Source of the DNA: Bacillota bacterium
GTDB lineage: Bacteria; Bacillota; Clostridia; Tissierellales; Peptoniphilaceae
Direction of reading: 5' to 3'
Assembly (NCBI GenBank): GCA_028724185.1
Contig: JAQYDN010000006.1
Span: 33,853 to 97,852 of the forward strand
Length of the DNA: 64,000 bases
Under the pieces are notes generated by a model that made no database searches, was not told the DNA's origin, and saw nothing but the letters and a program-made list of their open reading frames with translations. A program made the translations under genes and the position numbers. Shown here piece by piece: positions 35,853 to 44,497 of the stretch; the first letter of the stretch is position 1; each line of letters starts with the position of its first letter.

Positions 35853-38243
35853 ATGTCGAACAAGAGAGTGTATACGGTCGCCAAAGAATTGGGAATGGCC
35901 AGTAAGGACTTAATGGCCATCTTAGAGAAGGCAGACATACCGGTAAAAAGTCACATGAGTACGTTGACGGATGAACAACAAAAGCAACTACTTTCTTTTA
36001 TTCGCGAGGCGCAAGGCGCACAGGCAAATGCGCCGTCTAAAGAAAAAACGAAGCCTCTCGAAGATAAGGATGGATCGAATGCGTCCGATCGAGAGCATAA
36101 AGAATCGCAAAAAAAATCCGATTCAGCTAAAAAACCGACGCGCGATGAGGCTTCAAAGCCTTCCGATAAGAAGGAGAGACAAGCATCTGCAGACGCTAAG
36201 CAGTCGGATGCCGCGTCACAAAAAGAAGATCATTCGGCACGAAAGAGCGATAAAAGCGAAAATCGCGATGACCATAAATTCTCCGACGGCGATCGCCACA
36301 AGCATTCGGACAAGAAGAAAAATAACAAAAAGAAAAAGAACAAAAAACATCAATCGGAACAGAAATCAAATAATTATCAACCGCAAGATTTCGAAAAACA
36401 GAGAGTTCCTAAAAAGAAATCGAGAAGTCAAAAACGCAAGGAGCGCGAAGCGCGTCGAGAGGTAAAGGAGGATGAAGCTATTAAAGTTAAGGCACCGATC
36501 ACGGTCAAAGACCTCGCCGATACGTTGGGCATGAGCTTGGCGCAAGTCATGACGAAGCTTATAGGTTTGGGCGTTATGGCGACGCAAAACGAATCGATTG
36601 ATCACGACGTCATCGAAATTTTAGCGGATGAACTCGGTATCGACGTCGAATTCATATCCGAAGAAAACAGTAATATCGAAGAGCTGTACAATTTGGATAC
36701 CGAAGATCCGGAAGATAGCTTAAAAGCGAGACCTCCGGTCGTCACGGTCATGGGGCACGTCGACCATGGGAAGACGTCGATACTGGATGTCATCAAGAGG
36801 ACGCATATTACGGATTCCGAAGCGGGCGGCATTACGCAACACATCGGCGCTTATCAAGTGTCCGTAGACGGTCGCCACATTACGTTTTTGGATACGCCCG
36901 GTCACGAGGCGTTTACGGCGATGCGTTCGAGAGGGGCTTCCATCACCGACATCGCGATTTTGGTCGTCGCGGCCGACGACGGCGTCATGCCGCAGACGAG
37001 AGAGGCGATTCACCACGCGAAGGCGGCCGGCGTTCCGATTATCGTCGCTATCAATAAAATCGACAGAGACGGCGCCAATCCCGATCGCGTTCGCCAAGAA
37101 CTGATGGAAGAGGGCCTCGTATGCGAAGAGTGGGGCGGAGATACGATCATGGTCGAGGTATCCGCGAAGACCAAACAGGGTATTCCGGAACTCTTGGACA
37201 TGGTGCTTTTGGTCGCAGAAGTTCAAGAATTAAAGGCCAACCCCGACCGCCTCGCCGTGGGAACTGTCGTCGAAGCTCGACTCGACAAGGGCAAGGGGCC
37301 GATGGCGACGATCCTCGTTCAAAAGGGAACGCTCACCAGCGACAGCTATATCGTCTCGGGTACGGCGCATGGACACATTCGCGCCATGACCGACGATAAG
37401 AAAAAGCGTCTTAAGAAGGCGGGCCCCGCGACGCCGGTCGTCGTATTGGGTTTCGACGAAGTACCCAATGCCGGAGATACCGTCTACGAAGTTAAGGACG
37501 AGAAGACGGCTAAGGAAATTGCCTCGAAGAATTTCGCGATGGAACGTGAAGAAAAACTGGCTTCGAAAAATAAAGTTTCTTTAAATAACCTCTTTGAAAA
37601 AATTAAAGAAGGCGAACTCAAGGATCTAAACCTCATCGTCAAAGCCGACGTCAAGGGAACGGTCGAGGCACTGACGCAGTCGCTGCTTAAGTTAAATGAT
37701 AGCGAGGGAATGGACGAAGTACAAGTCAATATCATTCACTCCGGTACCGGCGGAATCAACGAAAGCGACATCAACTTGGCATCGGCTTCCAACGCGCTCG
37801 TCATCGGCTTTAACGTTAGACCGAACATCAACGCGATCGACCTCGCCAAACAAAAAGAGGTCGACGTGAGGACTTATCGCGTCATCTACGATATTTTAAA
37901 CGACGTTAAAAATGCACTGAGCGGTATGCTCACTCCCGAGATCACCGAAGAAGTGCTCGGACGCTGTGAAGTTCGGGAGACCTTTAAGTTGCCGAGCAAC
38001 GACATCGTCGCGGGTATTTACGTCTTAAAGGGCAAGATCGTAAGAAAAGGCAAAGTTAAAGTCCTAAGAGACGACGTCATCATCCACGAAGGTGCGATCG
38101 CATCCTTGAAGCGCTTCCAAGACGACGCGAAGGAAATCGCACAAGGTTATGAGGGCGGCCTCATGGTAGAAAACTTCAATGACATTCAAGTCAACGACTT
38201 GTTGGAATGCTATATTGAAAAAGAAATTAAGAAGGAAGTTTAA
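35853..38243 (+). CDS. infB: Translation initiation factor IF-2
   Basis: IF-2 is the GTPase that places initiator tRNA on the ribosome. The 796-residue protein has an N-terminal IF2-N fold (about 1-55), a low-complexity Lys/Ser/Asp/Glu linker to about residue 205, a second IF2-N domain, then the G domain with [20 protein letters not shown] and NKID, and C-terminal beta-barrel domains. AGGAGGTG precedes the ATG. rbfA starts immediately after the stop. Confidence 0.97.
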   Translation: MSNKRVYTVAKELGMASKDLMAILEKADIPVKSHMSTLTDEQQKQLLSFIREAQGAQANAPSKEKTKPLEDKDGSNASDREHKESQKKSDSAKKPTRDEASKPSDKKERQASADAKQSDAASQKEDHSARKSDKSENRDDHKFSDGDRHKHSDKKKNNKKKKNKKHQSEQKSNNYQPQDFEKQRVPKKKSRSQKRKEREARREVKEDEAIKVKAPITVKDLADTLGMSLAQVMTKLIGLGVMATQNESIDHDVIEILADELGIDVEFISEENSNIEELYNLDTEDPEDSLKARPPVVTVMGHVDHGKTSILDVIKRTHITDSEAGGITQHIGAYQVSVDGRHITFLDTPGHEAFTAMRSRGASITDIAILVVAADDGVMPQTREAIHHAKAAGVPIIVAINKIDRDGANPDRVRQELMEEGLVCEEWGGDTIMVEVSAKTKQGIPELLDMVLLVAEVQELKANPDRLAVGTVVEARLDKGKGPMATILVQKGTLTSDSYIVSGTAHGHIRAMTDDKKKRLKKAGPATPVVVLGFDEVPNAGDTVYEVKDEKTAKEIASKNFAMEREEKLASKNKVSLNNLFEKIKEGELKDLNLIVKADVKGTVEALTQSLLKLNDSEGMDEVQVNIIHSGTGGINESDINLASASNALVIGFNVRPNINAIDLAKQKEVDVRTYRVIYDILNDVKNALSGMLTPEITEEVLGRCEVRETFKLPSNDIVAGIYVLKGKIVRKGKVKVLRDDVIIHEGAIASLKRFQDDAKEIAQGYEGGLMVENFNDIQVNDLLECYIEKEIKKEV

Positions 38244-38606
38244 ATGAAGGATAAGAGAGTTCATCGCATATCGGAAGAAATGAAGAGGGAGTTGTCGGAT
38301 ATTATTCAGTTTAAGCTGAAAGATCCGAGAATCCCGCCGCTTACGAGCGTTTCGTTCGTCTCGGTTACGAGAGACTTGTCTTATGCGACGGTCGGCATTT
38401 CCATTTTCGGAGATGACGAGGCGAAAGAAGACGCCATCGAAGGCTTGGAAAGCGCCAAGGGATTTATCAAGAAGGAACTCGGGAATCGCCTAAAATTGCG
38501 CGCGATGCCCGAACTCCTGTTTGAATTGGACGAAAGCATCGAAAAGGGCATGGAACTTCAAGAGACCATCGACCGACTGAAAGAATCGGAGCAGCGCGGT
38601 GAGTGA
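38244..38606 (+). CDS. rbfA: 30S ribosome-binding factor RbfA
   Basis: RbfA helps mature the 16S rRNA 5' end and the 30S subunit. The 120-residue KH-like protein shows KRELSDIIQFKLKDPRI, TSVSFVSVTRDLSYATVGI and the terminal LLFELDESIEKGM. The ATG follows the infB TAA without a gap, and its own end overlaps nrnA by 8 bp. Confidence 0.95.
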   Translation: MKDKRVHRISEEMKRELSDIIQFKLKDPRIPPLTSVSFVSVTRDLSYATVGISIFGDDEAKEDAIEGLESAKGFIKKELGNRLKLRAMPELLFELDESIEKGMELQETIDRLKESEQRGE

Positions 38607-39588
38607 TCTTCAGACTTTTGCGGCGTCTCTGTCTAAACACATTCGCGACGCCGAACGCATCGCGATCATGTCTCACGTCAGCCCGGACGGCGACAATTTG
38701 GGCAGTTTGGACGCGATGTACGGCTATCTCACAGGACTCGATAAAGACGTCGTCTACATCGGAAACGACGACGTCCCCGAAGACTTTACGTTTTTGACGT
38801 ATGCGAAGGAACGCGTCGATGTCGAGGAACTTCGCGACGAGGTGTTTGACCTTTTAATCGCGCTGGACTCCTCGGATATCGACCGCTTTGGCGACGAAGG
38901 GCGGGAGATTTTTCTTAAGGCCGAGAAGACGGCAAACATCGATCATCACCTGAGCAACGACCGATTTGCCGATATCAACTACGTCGTGCCGAAAGCCACC
39001 TCGACCGGCGAGGTGTTATTTCGCGTTCTCGAAGCGCTCGATGCGCGGATAACGCCCGAGATGGCGACGGCTCTTTATACGGCGATATCCACCGACACCG
39101 GAAGCTTTCAATACGACAGCGTCGATGCCGAGACGCACCGCGTCGTCGCCAAACTGTACGACGCCGGATGCGACCATAACATCGTCGTCAATGCCGTCTA
39201 CCAATCGCGCTCGAGGGAAAAGCTCGCGCTTATGACACGCGTGCTCTCAAAGATACAATTTCTCGCGTCGGGAAAGGTCGCGATGGTTTCCTGTTTATTG
39301 AAAGACCTCGAAGCGACGGGAGCTTCCTCCGACGACACGGAGGGAATCGTCGAGCAGTTGCGCAATATCAAGGGCGTCGAGATGGCGGTCTTTTTAAAGG
39401 AAAAGCAGGACGAAGTCAAATTGTCGTTCCGCTCGAAATCTTATCTCAATTGCATCGAATTTGCAGAAGAGTTTGACGGAGGAGGACACGTGCGCGCGGC
39501 CGGCGCCTCCGCGCACGTATCGATTGAAAAGGTCGAAGGAAAGGTCAGGGCGCTCGTCGATGAGAAAATAGATGCGGAGCGCGCATGA
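38599..39588 (+). CDS. nrnA: DHH-family oligoribonuclease / pAp phosphatase NrnA
   Basis: NrnA degrades short oligonucleotides (nanoRNA) and dephosphorylates pAp. The 329-residue product has the DHH-domain motifs SHVSPDGDNLGS, LDSSD, the namesake NIDHHLSN and, in the C-terminal DHHA1 domain, GGGHVRAAGA. The GTG start at 38599 is inside rbfA and overlaps by 8 bp. The rbfA-nrnA-truB-ribF order is standard. Confidence 0.94.
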   Translation: MSDLQTFAASLSKHIRDAERIAIMSHVSPDGDNLGSLDAMYGYLTGLDKDVVYIGNDDVPEDFTFLTYAKERVDVEELRDEVFDLLIALDSSDIDRFGDEGREIFLKAEKTANIDHHLSNDRFADINYVVPKATSTGEVLFRVLEALDARITPEMATALYTAISTDTGSFQYDSVDAETHRVVAKLYDAGCDHNIVVNAVYQSRSREKLALMTRVLSKIQFLASGKVAMVSCLLKDLEATGASSDDTEGIVEQLRNIKGVEMAVFLKEKQDEVKLSFRSKSYLNCIEFAEEFDGGGHVRAAGASAHVSIEKVEGKVRALVDEKIDAERA

Positions 39589-40463
39589 ACGGAATCATTC
39601 TCGTCGATAAGCAAAAAGGCGACACCTCGCACGACGTCGTCCAGAAAATAAGGCATCTCTACCACTTAAAACAGGTCGGCCATACGGGGACGCTCGATCC
39701 CATGGCGACGGGGTTGTTGCCCGTTTGCCTGGGAAAGGCGACGAAGGTGGCGGAGTATATCTCAAACGACAAGAAAGCTTATGTCGCACGCGCCGTAAAG
39801 GGGATACGGACCGATACGGGCGATGTGACGGGTACGGTGTATGCTTCTTCGGATCAGCACTCAATTCCGGATGATATGGAGCCGATCTTAAAGTCGTTCA
39901 GAGGTGAGCAAATGCAACTTCCGCCCATGTATTCGGCACTTAAATACAAGGGCAGAAAGTTATACGAGTATGCGCGAGAGGGGATATGTGTGCCCCGAAA
40001 GGAGCGTCCGATCACGGTGTCGAAGTTGGAACTGCTCGACCGCAGTGAGGAAGAGATCGACCTCTTGGCGGAAGTCTCTTCGGGGACCTATATCCGTACG
40101 CTGATCGACGACATCGGCGTGGCGTGTGGCTGTTACTTTACGATGAAGGAGTTGCGCCGCGTCTCGGTCGGAAATATTTCTATCCGCGCGAGCCATACCT
40201 TAGACGAGATCGAATCGATGGACGATGCCGAACGCCAAGAACTGATCCTGCCCATGGATCTCTTGCTCGAGCATATGCCGGCGATACGACTTCCCGAGCA
40301 TCGCAAGCAGGCGATGTTGAACGGAATGTCTTCGCATATCACGTTTTCTTATGTCGACGCTCCGTATTATCGCGTATATGCGGGAGATACGTTTATTGGA
40401 CTTGGAACGATAAAAAAAGAGGACGCTCATCACGAGCTGTTTATGAAGAAGGTATTAAAATGA
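39585..40463 (+). CDS. truB: tRNA pseudouridine-55 synthase TruB
   Basis: TruB makes pseudouridine 55 in the T loop of tRNAs. The 292 residues include GIILVDKQKGDTSHDVV and the catalytic-Asp motif HTGTLDPMATGLLPVCLG, then SGTYIRTLIDDIG and a small C-terminal PUA-like domain. It overlaps nrnA as ATGA. ribF follows 7 bp after. Confidence 0.96.
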   Translation: MNGIILVDKQKGDTSHDVVQKIRHLYHLKQVGHTGTLDPMATGLLPVCLGKATKVAEYISNDKKAYVARAVKGIRTDTGDVTGTVYASSDQHSIPDDMEPILKSFRGEQMQLPPMYSALKYKGRKLYEYAREGICVPRKERPITVSKLELLDRSEEEIDLLAEVSSGTYIRTLIDDIGVACGCYFTMKELRRVSVGNISIRASHTLDEIESMDDAERQELILPMDLLLEHMPAIRLPEHRKQAMLNGMSSHITFSYVDAPYYRVYAGDTFIGLGTIKKEDAHHELFMKKVLK

Positions 40464-40470
40464 GGTATTT

Positions 40471-41409
40471 ATGGAGATTGTAGAGGTCGATTTAGAATCT
40501 GAAATTTCTCGCGAGACGGCCATTGCCTTGGGAAACTTCGACGGCATCCATCGGGGACATCAGACGCTTTTAAAAGAAGTCGTCGAGATGTCGAAGAGAC
40601 TCGGATGTCGGTCGTCGGTGTTGCTCTTTAAAAATCATACGAACAATTTGACCGAAGGCATTTCCCAAGAACTGCTGATGTCGCAATCGCAAAAGCGCGA
40701 AATACTGGAGTCCGCGGGTATCGACATCGTCTATGAAATGAATTTCGACGAAGAGATTATGCGCTTATCTCCCGAGGCGTTTGTCGCGGAATTTTTAGCC
40801 GAACATCTCAAAGTAAAGGGGATCGTCGTCGGCTACGACTACAGATTCGGCTTTAAGGCTCGGGGAAATGTCGACACACTCAAGATGTATTGCCGCCAAT
40901 CGAACATGGATCTCGTCGTAAAAGACGCCGTCACCTACGAAGGGCACGCGATATCCTCTACGAATATTCGCCGCGCCATCAAAGACGGCAGACCCGATGT
41001 CGCCGCCACCTTGCTGGGCAGACCTTTCAGCATTCGCGGAACCGTCGTCAGGGGCAAACAGTTGGGGCGAAAGATCGGCATTCCGACGGCAAACTTGCTC
41101 TTTAATACCCACTACGTCGCACCGAAGTTCGGCGTCTACTTTGCGCGTGTGCTCGTCGACGGAACGTGCTATTACGCCGCCACAAATGTCGGTACGAACC
41201 CGACGTTCGACGAACGGGAGATTAAAGTGGAATCGTATCTTTACGATTACGACGGGGGCGAGCTCTACGGAAAGACGATCGACGTCGAGCTGTTGCGTTT
41301 TATTCGACCGGAAGTAAGCTTTCAGGGTGTCGAAGAGTTAAAAGCGCGCATGGACGAAGATTTAGCGCTTATTTACCGCGGAATTCGCGAAGAAGAATTT
41401 ACAAAGTAA
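40471..41409 (+). CDS. ribF: Bifunctional riboflavin kinase / FAD synthetase
   Basis: RibF converts riboflavin to FMN and FMN to FAD. The 312-residue product has the N-terminal nucleotidyltransferase domain with ALGNFDGIHRGHQTLL and ISSTNIRRAIKDG, and the C-terminal flavokinase domain with KIGIPTANL and the YYAATNVGTNPTF segment. It is the last gene of the rimP operon; the rpsO promoter begins in its last codons. Confidence 0.95.
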   Translation: MEIVEVDLESEISRETAIALGNFDGIHRGHQTLLKEVVEMSKRLGCRSSVLLFKNHTNNLTEGISQELLMSQSQKREILESAGIDIVYEMNFDEEIMRLSPEAFVAEFLAEHLKVKGIVVGYDYRFGFKARGNVDTLKMYCRQSNMDLVVKDAVTYEGHAISSTNIRRAIKDGRPDVAATLLGRPFSIRGTVVRGKQLGRKIGIPTANLLFNTHYVAPKFGVYFARVLVDGTCYYAATNVGTNPTFDEREIKVESYLYDYDGGELYGKTIDVELLRFIRPEVSFQGVEELKARMDEDLALIYRGIREEEFTK

Positions 41410-41426
41410 AGAATTAATGTTAAAAT
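41398..41426 (+). promoter_or_regulatory. Promoter of rpsO
   Basis: TTTACA (41398-41403), 17 bp, TAAAAT (41421-41426), preceded by TGT (extended -10). The -35 lies inside the end of ribF. Confidence 0.78.
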
Positions 41427-41432
41427 ATAGCT

Positions 41433-41488
41433 CGAGTTTGTTTAGTTTAACTCGGTTTGCGATCCTCGACGCCAACTTAGTTAAACCG
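41433..41488 (+). promoter_or_regulatory. Structured rpsO leader, candidate S15 autoregulatory element
   Basis: Two mutually exclusive pairings overlap: CGAGTT (41433-41438) with AACTCG (41449-41454), and CGGTTTGCG (41453-41461) with CGC (41470-41472) plus AAACCG (41483-41488). The second ends 13 bp before the Shine-Dalgarno sequence of rpsO. S15 represses its own mRNA through leader structures in several phyla; the function here is inferred. Confidence 0.45.
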
Positions 41489-41509
41489 TATTTATGATTA
41501 GGAGGAAAT

Positions 41510-41776
41510 ATGTTATCTAAAGAACAAAAACAAGAAATCATCAAGGCTTATCAACGCGAAGAAGGAGATACCGGTTCTCCGGAAGTACAAATCGCGATTT
41601 TGACACATACGATCAACGCGTTGAACGAACACTTAAAGGAACATAAAAAAGACCACCACTCTCGTAGAGGTCTTTTGAAAATGGTAGGTAAGAGAAGAAA
41701 CTTACTTCGCTATTTAAAAGAAAAAGACGTCGAACGTTACAGAACGTTAATTGAACGTCTCAAAATTAGAGGATAA
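41510..41776 (+). CDS. rpsO: 30S ribosomal protein S15
   Basis: The 88-residue protein matches S15 throughout: [14 protein letters not shown], the [19 protein letters not shown] rRNA-binding region and [16 protein letters not shown] precedes the ATG. A terminator and then pnp follow, the widespread rpsO-pnp arrangement. Confidence 0.97.
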   Translation: MLSKEQKQEIIKAYQREEGDTGSPEVQIAILTHTINALNEHLKEHKKDHHSRRGLLKMVGKRRNLLRYLKEKDVERYRTLIERLKIRG

Positions 41777-41789
41777 GAAAATTATTACC

Positions 41790-41815
41790 AAAGAGCGGGC
41801 GACCGCTCTTTCTTT
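41790..41815 (+). terminator. Terminator/attenuator between rpsO and pnp
   Basis: AAAGAGCGG (41790-41798) pairs with CCGCTCTTT (41803-41811) on the loop GCGA, followed by CTTT. It ends 18 bp before pnp, which has no visible promoter of its own. Confidence 0.82.
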
Positions 41816-41832
41816 ATAAGAAAGAGAGAAAC

Positions 41833-43941
41833 ATGGAAAAATCTTTTACCACGCTTTTCAACGGGGTCCCTCTGACTGTTGAAATCGGGAAAGTTGCGAA
41901 ACAAGCCAACGGCGCGTGTTGGATTAAACAGGGCGACAGCGTCGTCTTGGTAACCGCAACCGCTTCGACGAAGGCCAAAGAAGGCGCGGACTTTTTACCG
42001 TTAAGTTGCGATTACGAAGAAAAGTATTATGCGGCGGGCAAGATACCGGGCGGTTTTAAAAAGCGCGAGGGACGTCCAGGCACTAACGCTATTTTAACGA
42101 GCCGTCTCATCGACCGGCCGATCCGCCCCTTGTTTCCCGGGGACTATCACCACAGTATCCAGGTAACGGCGACGGTATTGAGCTACGATCCCGAATACCC
42201 CACCGATATCCTGGCGATGATCGGTTCTTCAATCGCCCTGTCGATCTCGGATATTCCCTTCGAGGGACCGACGGGCTCGGTACGCATCGGTTACAAAGAC
42301 GAGAAGTTTATTTTAAATCCGTCCGTCGACGCGCTGGAAGATTCCGAACTGAATTTAACGGTTTCCGGAACCTCGAATGCGATCATGATGGTCGAGGCCG
42401 CCGTCGACTTGCTCGACGAGTCCGTCGTCCTCGACGCCATCATGTATGCACATGGAGAAATTAAAAAACTCGTCTCCTTTATCGACGACATCGTCGAAGA
42501 GGTCGGTCGCGAGAAGATGGATTACGAGGGACTCGAGATCGACCCCGACTACGAAGCGCGCATTCGAGAATCCGCCTACGCCAAGGTGCAACAGGCTCTT
42601 TGCATCGCCGATAAGACCGAACAAGGTCACGAGCTCACTCGAATTAAGGATGACTTGATCCAAGAACTCGAGGAGGACGAAGACTTAAGAGAGGAACAGC
42701 TCAACGCGATCTACGACGACATCACTCAAGACGTCTTCAGAAGACAAATACTCGTCGAAGGCAAGCGGAGCGACGGCAGAGACTTTACGGAGATCCGGCC
42801 CCTGTCCTCGGAAGTTGGGCTTTTGCCTCGCGCCCACGGCAGCGCTCTGTTTACGCGCGGTCAGACGCAGGCGCTTACGGCCGTTACACTCGCTTCGATG
42901 GCGGAAGGTCAAGTGGTCGACGGTTTGGATCCCGAATATACCAAGCGCTACGTTCACCACTATAACTTTCCCTCGTACTCCGTCGGCGAAACGCGTCCCC
43001 CGAGAAGTCCCGGACGTCGCGAAATCGGTCACGGAAATTTAGCGGAAAGAGCCCTTGTTCCCGTTCTTCCCGATGAAGAGGAATTTCCCTATTATATCCG
43101 CGTCGTCAACGAAATCTTGGAATCGAACGGATCCTCTTCCCAGGCGAGTATCTGCGGTTCGACGCTCGGCTTGATGGATGCGGGCGTCCCCATCAAGGCG
43201 CCGGTCGCAGGTATTGCGATGGGGCTGATCGATAATGACGACGAGCCGGTAATTCTCACGGACATACAGGGTTTAGAGGACCACTACGGCGATATGGACT
43301 TCAAGGTTGCCGGTACGCGGGAGGGCATTACTGCGCTTCAAATGGATATCAAAATCGACGGTGTGTCGAAAGACATTCTGATGCGCGCCTTAGAGCAGGC
43401 GAGGGACGCCCGCTTCGAACTCTTGGATCACATCCACGGAACCATCGCCGAGCCCAGAGAAGATTTATCGCCCTACGCACCGCGCATTACGGCACTTCAA
43501 ATCGATCCGGAAAAGATCGGCGAAGTCATCGGAAGCGGCGGAAAAGTCATCCACAAGATTACGGAAGAGACGGGTGCGGAAATCGAAATCGACGACGACG
43601 GAAAAGTTTCTATTATCGCGGACGACGACGGCGCACTTGCCGCGAAAAAAATTATCGAAGATATCGTACACGAGGTGGAAGTGGGCGAAGTATACGAAGG
43701 AACCGTCAAAAAAATCGTCGACTTCGGCGCATTTGTCGAAATTCTTTGGCAAAAAGAAGGTTTGCTTCACATTTCAAACATCGCACACGAGCGGATCGAG
43801 CGCGTCTCCGACGTCTTGTCCGTCGGAGATAAAGTCAAGGTCAAGGTCATTAACTTGGACCGGGGGAAGATCGGCCTTTCCCGCAAGGCACTTTTGCCTA
43901 AACCCGAAAAAAAATCGAGAGATAAAGACACAACAAAATAA
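41833..43941 (+). CDS. pnp: Polyribonucleotide nucleotidyltransferase (PNPase)
   Basis: PNPase degrades RNA 3' to 5' using phosphate. The 702-residue product has two RNase PH domains (about 10-220 and 320-540) joined by a helical linker, a KH domain with GSGGKVIHKI, and a C-terminal S1 domain (YEGTVKKIVDFGAFVEI). Catalytic-core motifs such as FNFPPYS-like YNFPSYSVGE and DIQGLEDHYGDMDFKVAGT are intact. AAGAGAG precedes the ATG. Confidence 0.97.
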   Translation: MEKSFTTLFNGVPLTVEIGKVAKQANGACWIKQGDSVVLVTATASTKAKEGADFLPLSCDYEEKYYAAGKIPGGFKKREGRPGTNAILTSRLIDRPIRPLFPGDYHHSIQVTATVLSYDPEYPTDILAMIGSSIALSISDIPFEGPTGSVRIGYKDEKFILNPSVDALEDSELNLTVSGTSNAIMMVEAAVDLLDESVVLDAIMYAHGEIKKLVSFIDDIVEEVGREKMDYEGLEIDPDYEARIRESAYAKVQQALCIADKTEQGHELTRIKDDLIQELEEDEDLREEQLNAIYDDITQDVFRRQILVEGKRSDGRDFTEIRPLSSEVGLLPRAHGSALFTRGQTQALTAVTLASMAEGQVVDGLDPEYTKRYVHHYNFPSYSVGETRPPRSPGRREIGHGNLAERALVPVLPDEEEFPYYIRVVNEILESNGSSSQASICGSTLGLMDAGVPIKAPVAGIAMGLIDNDDEPVILTDIQGLEDHYGDMDFKVAGTREGITALQMDIKIDGVSKDILMRALEQARDARFELLDHIHGTIAEPREDLSPYAPRITALQIDPEKIGEVIGSGGKVIHKITEETGAEIEIDDDGKVSIIADDDGALAAKKIIEDIVHEVEVGEVYEGTVKKIVDFGAFVEILWQKEGLLHISNIAHERIERVSDVLSVGDKVKVKVINLDRGKIGLSRKALLPKPEKKSRDKDTTK

Positions 43942-43947
43942 AATTAT

Positions 43948-43971
43948 AAAAACCGCTTCGGCGGTTTTTTT
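43948..43971 (+). terminator. Terminator between pnp and dut
   Basis: AAAAACCGC and GCGGTTTTT form a nine-pair stem on the stable tetraloop TTCG, followed by T residues. dut starts 16 bp later. Confidence 0.88.
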
Positions 43972-43987
43972 CATCACGGAGGTTTCT

Positions 43988-44431
43988 ATGAAAGTAAAAG
44001 TATACAGCGAATCAAAGCATCCTCTGCCGGCGTACAAGACGAGTGGATCCTGCGGCATGGATGTTTACGCCGATCTGGAAGAAGCGATCGTCCTGGAGCC
44101 GCTCGAGAGAGTCAAGGTTCCGACGGGACTTTATTTTGAAATTCCGGAGGGCGTCGAAGCACAGGTGCGCGCGAGAAGCGGTCTGTCGTTGAAGCAAGGT
44201 CTGACTTTAATCAATGGCATCGGTACCATCGACAGCGACTATCGAGGCGAGCTCTGTGTTCTCATGGTCAACCTATCCAAGGAAGAGGTGACGATCGAAG
44301 ACGGCGAGCGCATCGCACAGATCGTATTTACAAACTATTTGACGGCGGAATGGGAAGAAGTCGACGCGTTCGAGGCGCTGTCATCGACCGATCGCGGGGA
44401 GAAAGGATTGGGACATACCGGTCTTCATTAA
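43988..44431 (+). CDS. dut: dUTP diphosphatase
   Basis: Dut hydrolyses dUTP to dUMP, keeping uracil out of DNA. The trimeric-type 147-residue enzyme shows all five motifs: SCGMDVYADL, RARSGLSLKQG, GTIDSDYRGE (catalytic Asp), GERIAQIVF and the C-terminal DRGEKGLGHTG, in which the usual GFGSTG reads GLGHTG. I chose the ATG at 43988 with GGAGG upstream; the same frame is open back to 43574, but only as a shadow of pnp. Confidence 0.93.
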   Translation: MKVKVYSESKHPLPAYKTSGSCGMDVYADLEEAIVLEPLERVKVPTGLYFEIPEGVEAQVRARSGLSLKQGLTLINGIGTIDSDYRGELCVLMVNLSKEEVTIEDGERIAQIVFTNYLTAEWEEVDAFEALSSTDRGEKGLGHTGLH

Positions 44432-44434
44432 ACC

Positions 44435-44463
44435 CTGTCGAAATATCGCGAATATGGTATAAT
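44435..44463 (+). promoter_or_regulatory. Promoter of ftsK and downstream genes
   Basis: A perfect TATAAT (44458-44463) is preceded by TGG (extended -10). The -35 (CTGTCG, 17 bp away) is poor. It lies just after the dut stop and 34 bp before the ftsK start. Confidence 0.7.
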
Positions 44464-44497
44464 AAAGGCGAACATATATTTGATAAAGGAGCTCATC

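Noticed and set aside
35971..36465. Plus-strand 164-codon frame rich in Arg/Lys/Asn inside infB
   Set aside because: A frame-shifted reading of the low-complexity IF-2 linker; no independent start signal.
43574..43987. N-terminal extension of dut inside pnp
   Set aside because: Lys/Ser/Thr-rich shadow of the pnp KH-S1 region in another frame; dUTPase starts at MKVKVYSESKHP with its own GGAGG.
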